7,228 nt of DNA from Acholeplasmatales bacterium Tener_01 (GTDB lineage Bacteria > Bacillota_I > Bacilli_A > ML615J-28 > CAG-698), in contig LVBR01000116.1 of the NCBI GenBank assembly GCA_001604495.1, positions 1-7,228 of the forward strand, written 5' to 3'. Shown here in pieces: positions 1 through 5,963 of the stretch. Within the stretch, counting starts at the first letter, position 1, and each line of letters starts with the position of its first letter. The notes below the pieces were generated by a model that saw only the letters and a program-made list of their open reading frames with translations, was not told where the DNA came from and did not search any database. Made by a program: the position numbers and the translations under genes.

Positions 1-89
1 TTTATAAGACTGATAAAGATCGTTTTAATAAAATCAGTAGTGATTTACTAATCACAATAGATTTTAATATATCAATATATAAAAAATAA
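1..89 (+). CDS. Possible 3' end of a convergent gene (partial, unidentified)
   Basis: One plus-strand frame is open from the window edge to a TAA at 87-89 and encodes 28 residues ending SSDLLITIDFNISIYKK. The other two plus frames stop at bases 5 and 49. The stop lies in the left arm of the 81-114 hairpin, at the exact mirror position of the exonuclease stop in the right arm, which is the main reason to think it is a real gene end. The tail is mixed polar and hydrophobic with no motif I can name. A 28-codon open stretch could occur by chance, so both gene status and function are uncertain. Confidence 0.45.
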   Translation, partial: YKTDKDRFNKISSDLLITIDFNISIYKK

Positions 90-114
90 TGCATAAAAAT
101 ATGCATTATTTTTT
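81..114. terminator. Bidirectional Rho-independent terminator shared by convergent genes
   Basis: A perfect 15-bp inverted repeat pairs AAAAAATAATGCATA at 81-95 with its reverse complement at 100-114, around a 4-base AAAA loop. The flanking A-tract on one side and T-tract on the other give a U-rich 3' end in both directions, as expected for a bidirectional intrinsic terminator. It closes the minus-strand run ending with the exonuclease gene and would also end a plus-strand transcript arriving from the left. The hairpin lacks the GC-rich stem core of textbook terminators, but this is common in very AT-rich genomes. Both neighbouring stop codons lie inside the stem. Confidence 0.8.
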
Positions 115-966
115 TTCGTCATTATGAATTTTATCGATAAATAAGTGATATATTTCTCTTGTTACCATTGCATCTTCTAAAGCATCATGAGCTTGAGGTT
201 CTAAAACGACTCCAGTCATGTCTTCATATGTTTGGAATAAGCCCATTTCATCTTTATAATTATAATAATTCTTTATAAGTTGCATGATATTAATATATCT
301 TTTCTTAAGTTGAATATTTTTAACATTATTAACTTTAAATGATGCTTCTAGTGTTGATAAATCACTTTTGCCCCAAGCAATTATTTTAGGATTATATTTG
401 GCAATTAATTCTTTAAAAGAATTATAAAAATCAGTGTAATTAATAGCATTATCAAATTCTTCTCTTTCTCTTGATAAGAATTTAAGAGTTCTATTATTTA
501 AAGTGATTCTTCGTTTTGGTTTAACAAGGGCACTTTCTTTGTGAATGATTTCACCAAGACTATTTTCAATAACAATTCCATATTGTACTATTTCAGCAAT
601 ATGAGGAATTGATTGATAGTAAGCAGGAAGCGAAAATTCTAAATCTAAAAACATCCTATTATCTAGTTTTTCAAGAAGCTTTCCGGTATCAACTCTAATT
701 GTGTTGATATCATAGTAAGTAATCTTACCACGAATGTTAGTTTCAAAGATTTTTTCGAAGTAGTTAACATCATATACACAATATTCACCATTCATTCTTC
801 GATCTTCTTTTACATCAACAAAAACGTAAGGCTTTTTCTTGAAATAGATACTAAAATCTTTGAAGACTTTTCTAGTCATATATAAATATACTAGTCTTCC
901 ACCTTCATCAACTCTAATAATTCTTTCATCACTTATTGTTTCGATTAACTTTCCATATATTCTCAT
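106..966 (-). CDS. DEDDh-type 3'-5' exonuclease with an extra N-terminal domain
   Basis: From the ATG at 966 this is a 286-residue protein. The C-terminal part (about residues 104-280) is an EXOIII/DnaQ-like exonuclease domain. The DxE pair is D108/E110 in MFLDLEFS, a second acidic residue is D202 in WGKSDLSTLE, and the HxxxxD end motif is H260/D265 in HDALEDA, giving a complete DEDDh metal-binding set. The family removes 3' nucleotides from DNA or RNA; the substrate here cannot be told. The first roughly 105 residues are a separate strand-rich basic and acidic region I do not recognise. The frame is open upstream to a TTG at 1008 overlapping uvrC, but AGGTG at 976-972 sits 5 bases before the ATG, so I prefer 966. 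It lies 22 bases after the uvrC stop, probably cotranscribed, and ends in the terminator stem. A link to repair is only suggested by position. Confidence 0.85.
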   Translation of the reverse strand: MRIYGKLIETISDERIIRVDEGGRLVYLYMTRKVFKDFSIYFKKKPYVFVDVKEDRRMNGEYCVYDVNYFEKIFETNIRGKITYYDINTIRVDTGKLLEKLDNRMFLDLEFSLPAYYQSIPHIAEIVQYGIVIENSLGEIIHKESALVKPKRRITLNNRTLKFLSREREEFDNAINYTDFYNSFKELIAKYNPKIIAWGKSDLSTLEASFKVNNVKNIQLKKRYINIMQLIKNYYNYKDEMGLFQTYEDMTGVVLEPQAHDALEDAMVTREIYHLFIDKIHNDEKK

Positions 967-971
967 AACGA

Positions 972-976
972 CACCT
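972..976 (-). promoter_or_regulatory. Ribosome binding site that decides the exonuclease start
   Basis: On the minus strand AGGTG (976-972) is followed by the 5-base spacer TCGTT and then ATG at 966-964. The alternative upstream TTG at 1008 is preceded only by a purine-rich stretch within uvrC and no clear Shine-Dalgarno match. This supports the shorter 286-residue product and a 22-base gap after uvrC instead of an overlap. Confidence 0.65.
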
Positions 977-988
977 ATAATGTGTTTA

Positions 989-2725
989 TCATATTTGATA
1001 AATCGCAATTATCTTTTCTTTTTGTTCTTTTGTTAATTTAAGCTTATCTAATTCTTCAATAAAGTTTTCTTTACCGATGATTGATAATATTTGCATCTTC
1101 TTTACTTTTCCGATGCCCTTTATGTTATCTAAAATACTATCCATTGTGTTTTTACCATGAGTAGTCCTAAAGAATGTTATAGCATAGCGATGCACTTCAT
1201 CTTGAATTGCTTCTAAAAAGTAGAAAAGATCACTTCTTTTTTCAATATAAATCTTTTTATCTTTAAATAATAGATGATCTGTTTTATGATTATCATCTTT
1301 AACTAAACCAAGAATCGGAATATTTAGTTCTAATTCATCTAATGCCCGTGTTGCATAGTTTACTTGGTTTATAGCACCATCCATGATAATCAAATCAGGC
1401 ATCTTACTACCTTCTTTTTTAAGACGAGAGTATCTTCTTTTAACAATCTCATACATTGTTTTAGCATCATCTGCCCCAACAACTGTTTTAACTTTGAATT
1501 TGCGATATCCTTTTTTATTTTTAACACCGTCAACGTAATTAACCATAGCACTAATACTATCATATCCTTGGATATTTGAATTATCAAAAGCTTCAATTGA
1601 ATGAATTTCAATTCCAAGTAGATTTGATAGTTCAGTGTTTGCTCCGGTAGTTCTGCTATAGTTTCTTTTTTCTTTTTCTAAAAGAATATCAATCTTTTCT
1701 TTAGCGTTATCAGACACTAAATCAACAAGTTCTTTCTTCTTTCCCTTCTTTGGAAAGATTATGATATCTTTTATTCTTTCATCAACATAAGAAATATCGC
1801 ATTCTGGTAGTAAAATCTCTTTAGGAATAGGGTTATTATTAACAAAATAAAATTCACCAACAAATTCCACAAACATCTCAATACTATCTTCCATAATATC
1901 AAATAAGAATCCGCTACGTTCAACCATTTTCTTATTTCTAATATGGAATATCTGAATACTGATGTGATTTTCCTTTATCGCATAGCCAAAGACATCAGTG
2001 TCAACCATATCAACTTCCATCTTTTGCTTTTCTTTTAGAATTTCAATCTCATCTAAAATATCTTTATATTCTTTTGCTTTTTCAAAATTGAGATTGTCAC
2101 TAGCTTCATACATCAATGCTTTTAGGCGACTGACTTCTTCTTTAGTATTTCCTCTTAGAAAATGGGTAATCTTAGATGTCATTTCATCGTAAGTTTTCTC
2201 ATCTACTTCATTAATGCAAGGAGCAAGGCACTGATTTAGATGATAATAAAGACATTCTCTTTTAGGAATCTTATTACATTTACGAAGAGGATAAATCTTA
2301 TTAAGAAGTATTGCCACATCTTTTGCGGCTTTAGAATTAGGGTATGGACCATAATACTTAGCCTTTTTGTTTAAATCGCGAGTGTAATAAATTCGAGGAT
2401 GACGTTCTTGTGATATACAAATATATGGATATCTCTTATCATCCATAAGCATTATATTGTATTTTGGACGATGCTTTTTAATCAAATTCATTTCCAAAAT
2501 GAATGCTTCTTTTTCACTTCCAGTAATGATGTACTCAAAATCGTTGACACAACTAACCATCTTTGTTGTTTTGGCATCATGCGCCCCAACAAAATAGCTT
2601 TTAACTCTGTTAGCTAAAATCTTGGCTTTCCCAACATAGATTATTTGATTGTTTTCATCTTTCATCAAATAACATCCAGGTTTTATTGGAAGACTCTTAA
2701 GTTTTTCTCTCACAAGTTCAGTCAA
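989..2725 (-). CDS. uvrC: UvrABC system protein C (excinuclease subunit C)
   Basis: UvrC makes both incisions around DNA lesions bound by UvrB in nucleotide excision repair. The 578 residues are close to the usual size of about 600, and all domains are present in order. The GIY-YIG nuclease spans about residues 13-95 (GCYLM, then YVGKAK, R40, and E78 before LIKKHRPKYN) and performs the 3' cut. Four cysteines (C150, C158, C166, C170) form the Fe-S motif. The UVR motif that contacts UvrB is near 200-236. The RNase H-like nuclease for the 5' cut has D381 in FDNSNIQG, D449 in IIMDG and H512 in DEVHRYAI. Tandem helix-hairpin-helix DNA-binding motifs lie at about 530-578. The start is TTG with AAAGGAG six bases upstream; the first ATG (residue 21) would cut into GIY-YIG. 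It ends in consecutive stops TGA TAA. It follows rbfA by 38 bases and precedes the exonuclease gene. Confidence 0.97.
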   Translation of the reverse strand: MTELVREKLKSLPIKPGCYLMKDENNQIIYVGKAKILANRVKSYFVGAHDAKTTKMVSCVNDFEYIITGSEKEAFILEMNLIKKHRPKYNIMLMDDKRYPYICISQERHPRIYYTRDLNKKAKYYGPYPNSKAAKDVAILLNKIYPLRKCNKIPKRECLYYHLNQCLAPCINEVDEKTYDEMTSKITHFLRGNTKEEVSRLKALMYEASDNLNFEKAKEYKDILDEIEILKEKQKMEVDMVDTDVFGYAIKENHISIQIFHIRNKKMVERSGFLFDIMEDSIEMFVEFVGEFYFVNNNPIPKEILLPECDISYVDERIKDIIIFPKKGKKKELVDLVSDNAKEKIDILLEKEKRNYSRTTGANTELSNLLGIEIHSIEAFDNSNIQGYDSISAMVNYVDGVKNKKGYRKFKVKTVVGADDAKTMYEIVKRRYSRLKKEGSKMPDLIIMDGAINQVNYATRALDELELNIPILGLVKDDNHKTDHLLFKDKKIYIEKRSDLFYFLEAIQDEVHRYAITFFRTTHGKNTMDSILDNIKGIGKVKKMQILSIIGKENFIEELDKLKLTKEQKEKIIAIYQI

Positions 2726-2729
2726 TTTA

Positions 2730-2750
2730 GGCTCCTTTAATTAAAGAGCC
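2730..2750 (-). promoter_or_regulatory. Hairpin sequestering the uvrC ribosome binding site
   Basis: Read on the minus strand, GGCTCTTT (2750-2743) pairs with AAAGGAGCC (2738-2730), giving 8 base pairs with one bulged G and an AATT loop. The 3' arm contains the AAAGGAG Shine-Dalgarno sequence of uvrC, whose TTG start lies 4 bases beyond the stem. When folded, the hairpin would hide the ribosome binding site. Its 5' arm is also the 3' arm of the upstream hairpin at 2765-2745, so the two structures cannot form together. Regulation is inferred from this geometry only; no known riboswitch class is recognised. Confidence 0.5.
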
Positions 2751-2765
2751 AAAAGTGTTGGCTCT
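2745..2765 (-). terminator. Hairpin after rbfA: weak terminator or anti-sequestering stem
   Basis: On the minus strand AGAGCCAA (2765-2758) pairs perfectly with TTGGCTCT (2752-2745) across a CACTT loop. The stem is followed by TTAATT, a short and interrupted T-run, so termination at the end of the rimP-to-rbfA block would be partial at best. The rbfA stop TAG (2766-2764) overlaps the first two bases of the stem. The 3' arm is shared with the hairpin that hides the uvrC ribosome binding site, so this stem may instead act as the form that leaves uvrC translatable. Confidence 0.5.
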
Positions 2766-3102
2766 ATAAATTTAGATTCTTTAATATACTTTCGATTTTA
2801 TCTCCGTATTCCATTGATTCATCATACTTAAATTTTAAATCAGGAATCTTTTTAACTTGTAGACTTCTACCCAAGTGACCTCTTAGCATACCTTTAGCTT
2901 CTTGTAAAACTTCTTTTGTAGCTTCTTTTTGCTCATCTGTTCCATACACAGTATAGAAAACTGTAGCAATTGATAAGTCACCTGTCAAATGACAATTAGT
3001 AATAGTAACATACTTTAATCTATCGTCTTTTGCTTCCATAAGAAGAAATGTTGATAGTTCACGTACTATTATCTTTTCTAATCTTTCTTGTTTAAATGCC
3101 AT
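2764..3102 (-). CDS. rbfA: 30S ribosome-binding factor A
   Basis: RbfA is a small KH-fold protein that binds the immature 30S subunit and assists maturation of 16S rRNA, including its 5' helix 1 region. At 112 residues it is family-sized. Visible family features are the N-terminal helix with ERLEKIIVREL, the central strands (LKYVTITNCHLTGDLSIATVFYTVYG), the AKG kink at about residues 69-71 that replaces a canonical KH loop, and the C-terminal LGRSLQVKKIPDLKFKYDES segment. The ATG follows the infB TAA by a single base. The only Shine-Dalgarno-like GGAG is 13 bases upstream inside infB, so translation probably depends on coupling to infB termination. The stop is TAG. B. subtilis has ylxP between infB and rbfA; it is absent here. 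Confidence 0.95.
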   Translation of the reverse strand: MAFKQERLEKIIVRELSTFLLMEAKDDRLKYVTITNCHLTGDLSIATVFYTVYGTDEQKEATKEVLQEAKGMLRGHLGRSLQVKKIPDLKFKYDESMEYGDKIESILKNLNL

Positions 3103-3103
3103 A

Positions 3104-5368
3104 TTAGTTCACTTGCTCCAATACAAAGGCTTCAATTCTATCGCCTTCTTTAATGTCATTGTAGTTTTCAATTGTTAGACCACATTCAAATCCAAGTTTA
3201 ACTTCCTTAACATCATCTTTGAAACGTTTAAGTGAAGAAAGTTTTCCTTTATAGATTTCAATGTTATCTCTGATAAGTCTAACGCCGCATCCACGAGTAA
3301 TTAAACCATCAGTTACATAGCAACCAGCAATTGTTCCTACTTTACTAGCCTTAAAGATACTTCTAACTTCAGCTTCACCGATATTCTTTTCTTCATAAAC
3401 TGGGTCAAGCATACCTTTCATAGCAGCTTCGATATCTTCAAGTACTTTATAAATGATGTTATATAATCTGATTTCAACTAATTTATCCTTAGCAAACTTC
3501 ATGATTGCTGCATTAGGTCTTACGTTAAAGCCGATGATAACTGCGCCTTCAGCTTCAGCTAAGATAATATCAGTTTCTGTTACACTACCTACACTGGCAC
3601 GAAGGATGTGAATTTCAACACCTTCAACATTGATCTTTTCAATTGAATTACGCAATGCTTCAGCAGAACCTTGAACGTCACACTTGATAATTAAGTTAAG
3701 TTCTTTGCCACTATTAGCAAGTGTTGTTTGACGTTTGAACTTACTCATTTCAAGTTCAAATGCTCGCTTACTTCTTTCTTCAGCGATAAGTCTTGCGGTC
3801 TTTTCATCTTCAAATACCATAAATTTGTCACCAGCTTGAGGAACATCAACTAAACCAGTTACTTCTATTGCTTTACTTGGTAGAGCTTGTTTAATGTTTG
3901 TGGCTACTTCGTCACTCATTGCACGAATCTTACCAAATGTATTACCAACAACAACTGGATCTCCAACCTTAATAGTACCATTCTTAACAAGAAGGGTAGC
4001 AACAGGTCCTCTTCCTTTATCAAGCTTAGCTTCAATTACAACACCCATACCTAAACGATTTGGATTAGCACGGTAGTTTTCCATTTCAGCAGTTAATAAT
4101 ATCATATCAAGCAAATCATCAACACCCATTCCAGTTAATGCTGAAATTGGCACGAAGATTGTATTTCCACCCCACTCTTCCGCAACTAAGTTAAGTTGAG
4201 CAAGCTCATTTTTAACTCTGTCAGGGTTAGCTTGAGGTTTATCCATCTTATTAACAGCTACAATAATTGGAACTTTTGCAGCTTGTGCATGGTCAATTGC
4301 TTCTTTTGTTTGAGGCATTACGCCATCATCAGCAGCTACAACCAAAACAACGATATCAGTTACTTCAGCACCACGAGCACGCATTTCAGTGAAAGCGGCA
4401 TGTCCTGGTGTATCGATAAATGTAATAAGTTGATTCTTTTTCTTAACTTGATATGCACCAATATGTTGAGTGATACCACCAGCTTCACCAGCAGTAACAC
4501 GGCTATTACGAATTGTATCAAGAAGTGTTGTTTTACCATGGTCAACATGACCCATAATAGTAACAACAGGTGGACGAGGAAGTAAGTTCTCTTCATCGTC
4601 TTCGATTACTAATTCTTCGAACTTAGTAATATCTTCTTCAATCTTATCTTTCAAAGAAAAGCCAAATTCATCAGCTAATATCTCAGCTACATCTCTATCA
4701 ATAGGTTCAGTTGCTGAAACCATATATCCAAGTTCAATAAGTTTCTTAACAACTTCACCAAATGATAAGTTAAGAGCACTTGCTAAAATAGCAGGGCTCA
4801 TATTAGGCATATAGTAAACAACCTTTTCTTCTTGAGGTTTCTTCTTATCTCTAATATTACCTTGACGTTTTTCGTTCTTTTGACTGCCTTTCTTCTTACG
4901 AGCATTCTTGATACGAGTATATTCTTTATCTTGATTTACATATTCATTATATGCATCATCATATACTCTAGATAACTCAACTTCTTCTTTAGGCTCTTCC
5001 TTTTTCTCTTCTTTCTTAGGCTCAGCTTTAACTACTGGTTTTTCTTCCTTCTTAACTTCAACCTTTTCTTCTTTCTTAGCCTCAGCCTTAACTACTGGTT
5101 TTTCTTCAACCTTTTCTTCCTTCTTAGCCTCAACCTTTTCCTCTTTCTTAGGCTCAACTTCTACTTTCTTAGGAGTTTCCTTCTTAGGTTCGGCTTTCTT
5201 CTTTACAGGCTTAATGTCAATTTTATATCTTTTACTTAATTTTTTAACAACAGAATCGTTAATGTCAGTATCTAATGTAGCAACAATACCAACATTCTTA
5301 AGGATCTTTATTAACCCTTCTTCAGTCTCAATCCCGTTTAAAGCTTCTAAAATATCTTTTACTTTCAT
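3104..5368 (-). CDS. infB: Translation initiation factor IF-2
   Basis: IF-2 is the GTPase that brings initiator fMet-tRNA to the 30S subunit and promotes subunit joining. The protein has 754 residues. An IF2_N module lies at about 1-52 (MKVKDILEALN onward), followed by a long Lys/Glu-rich linker (about 55-180) containing octapeptide repeats, and a second IF2_N module at about 187-240. The G domain starts near 266, with G1 GHVDHGKT at 273-280, the switch I stretch GEAGGITQHIGAY, G3 DTPGH at 319-323, G4 NKMD at 373-376 and G5 SALTG at 409-413. Beta-barrel domain II (about 437-525), domain III (about 555-650, with CDVQGSAEALRNS) and the fMet-tRNA-binding C-terminal domain (about 662-754) follow. 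The ATG is preceded by GAGGT with a 7-base spacer, and the TGA stop of ylxQ is embedded in that site. It ends with TAA one base before rbfA. Confidence 0.98.
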   Translation of the reverse strand: MKVKDILEALNGIETEEGLIKILKNVGIVATLDTDINDSVVKKLSKRYKIDIKPVKKKAEPKKETPKKVEVEPKKEEKVEAKKEEKVEEKPVVKAEAKKEEKVEVKKEEKPVVKAEPKKEEKKEEPKEEVELSRVYDDAYNEYVNQDKEYTRIKNARKKKGSQKNEKRQGNIRDKKKPQEEKVVYYMPNMSPAILASALNLSFGEVVKKLIELGYMVSATEPIDRDVAEILADEFGFSLKDKIEEDITKFEELVIEDDEENLLPRPPVVTIMGHVDHGKTTLLDTIRNSRVTAGEAGGITQHIGAYQVKKKNQLITFIDTPGHAAFTEMRARGAEVTDIVVLVVAADDGVMPQTKEAIDHAQAAKVPIIVAVNKMDKPQANPDRVKNELAQLNLVAEEWGGNTIFVPISALTGMGVDDLLDMILLTAEMENYRANPNRLGMGVVIEAKLDKGRGPVATLLVKNGTIKVGDPVVVGNTFGKIRAMSDEVATNIKQALPSKAIEVTGLVDVPQAGDKFMVFEDEKTARLIAEERSKRAFELEMSKFKRQTTLANSGKELNLIIKCDVQGSAEALRNSIEKINVEGVEIHILRASVGSVTETDIILAEAEGAVIIGFNVRPNAAIMKFAKDKLVEIRLYNIIYKVLEDIEAAMKGMLDPVYEEKNIGEAEVRSIFKASKVGTIAGCYVTDGLITRGCGVRLIRDNIEIYKGKLSSLKRFKDDVKEVKLGFECGLTIENYNDIKEGDRIEAFVLEQVN
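4982..5149 (-). repeat. Tandem Lys/Glu octapeptide repeats in the infB linker
   Basis: Residues 74-129 of IF-2 are built from a unit close to KKEEKVEA (at 74, 82 and 98), with variants KKEEKPVV at 106 and KKEEKKEE at 118, plus two copies of KPVVKAE (from 90 and 110). The repetition shows in DNA as well as protein. Bases 5007-5047 match 5067-5107 at 39 of 41 positions with a 60-base offset, and 5056-5084 match 5104-5132 at 28 of 29. This points to recent in-frame duplication, not only biased composition. The segment is predicted to be disordered or helical and highly charged. Confidence 0.85.
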
Positions 5369-5378
5369 AGACTATACC

Positions 5379-5684
5379 TCACTTTAAATTTTCCAAAAAT
5401 GCTTTACAAAATCCATCATCAGTAAGTGTTATTATTTTCACCATTCCTTTTCCTAATGATTTAGATAATTCTTCACAATTAAACTCCAAAACAAGTGGAG
5501 TGTTGTAAAAGAAACACTTCCTTTGGAAATTGTCAATTGTTCTACTTGATGCATCACTTGCCACAAGAACAACCTTGCATTTTCCACTACGTAGATTCAT
5601 TAGTACATTCTCTTCACCACATACGACTTTCTTAGCACGATATGCAAGTCCTAATAAATTGAGTGCTTTTTTTCTATCCATCAA
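5379..5684 (-). CDS. ylxQ: YlxQ, L7Ae/L30e-family RNA-binding protein
   Basis: This protein of about 100 residues belongs to the L7Ae/L30e/Gadd45 RNA-binding family (YlxQ, called RplGA in B. subtilis). The family binds kink-turn-type RNA and is ribosome-associated; the exact cellular role is not well established. Family marks are NLLGLAYRAKKVVCGEENVL near the N terminus, the strand-turn KVVLVASDASSRT at about 37-49 and LGKG near residue 77. The start is ambiguous. A TTG at 5684 directly abuts the rnpM TAA stop, and an ATG follows at 5681. GGGTGAG at 5694-5688 suits either, with spacing slightly favouring TTG, so the protein is 101 or 100 residues. The stop is TGA, embedded in the infB ribosome binding site. 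Its place between rnpM and infB matches B. subtilis. Confidence 0.92.
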   Translation of the reverse strand: MMDRKKALNLLGLAYRAKKVVCGEENVLMNLRSGKCKVVLVASDASSRTIDNFQRKCFFYNTPLVLEFNCEELSKSLGKGMVKIITLTDDGFCKAFLENLK

Positions 5685-5951
5685 TTACTCACCCAACATT
5701 TTGATTAATTCGTCGTATATTTCATCGCTAACGCTTGCTTCTAGATATTTATCTAAGATTTTCTTCTTTCTTGATAATTCTATAGCTTCCATACTCTTAC
5801 TTAAATAAGCACCATGGCCATTAAGTTTTCCAGTTAAATCGATTTTAATTTCTCCTTCAGGTGTACGAACAATCCTAAACATCTCTTTCTTAGGAAATTG
5901 GTTGTTTGTTGCAACGCACTTACGAAGGGGGATTTTCTTAGTTTTGTTCAT
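5685..5951 (-). CDS. rnpM: RnpM (YlxR), DUF448-family nucleic-acid-binding protein
   Basis: The 88-residue protein is typical for YlxR, a small RNA-binding protein encoded just after nusA in Bacillota and reported as an RNase P modulator (RnpM) in B. subtilis. The family signature runs from IPLRKCV (residues 7-13) through KKEMFRIVRTPEGEIKIDLTGK to NGHGAYLSKS (44-53). In most relatives the last motif reads GRGAYL; here the arginine is histidine (H46, codon CAT). A lysine-rich helix (SRKKKILDKYLEA) follows, and the C terminus is acidic. The ATG has a strong GAGGTGA site four bases upstream and lies 12 bases after the nusA stop. The TAA stop directly abuts the TTG candidate start of ylxQ. Confidence 0.94.
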   Translation of the reverse strand: MNKTKKIPLRKCVATNNQFPKKEMFRIVRTPEGEIKIDLTGKLNGHGAYLSKSMEAIELSRKKKILDKYLEASVSDEIYDELIKMLGE

Positions 5952-5963
5952 ATTCTCACCTCA

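Noticed and set aside
40..55. Small inverted repeat GTGATT-TACT-AATCAC near the left edge
   Set aside because: It is only 6 bp, has no T-tract, lies inside the probable coding tail, and a strong terminator already stands 26 bases further on.
986..991. Possible UGA=Trp genetic code, as in Mycoplasma
   Set aside because: TGA ends uvrC and is followed at once by TAA, and TGA ends ylxQ right at the infB ribosome binding site. The Trp codons checked in NusA and IF-2 are TGG, and no TGA interrupts a conserved region.
966..1008. Upstream TTG start for the exonuclease at 1008, giving a 300-residue protein overlapping uvrC
   Set aside because: There is no good ribosome binding site before the TTG, whereas AGGTG stands 5 bases before the ATG at 966, and the extra 14 residues merely read through the uvrC 3' end.
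2766..2800. Promoter-like AT-rich sequence (TATATT) at the 3' end of rbfA that could drive uvrC
   Set aside because: No convincing -35 partner at proper spacing was found, and such hexamers are expected by chance in this base composition.
4196..4585. A 129-codon plus-strand open frame opposite infB
   Set aside because: It overlaps the IF-2 G domain, whose motifs fix the true frame. The antisense product is Asn/Ser/Cys-rich and unlike any family I know.
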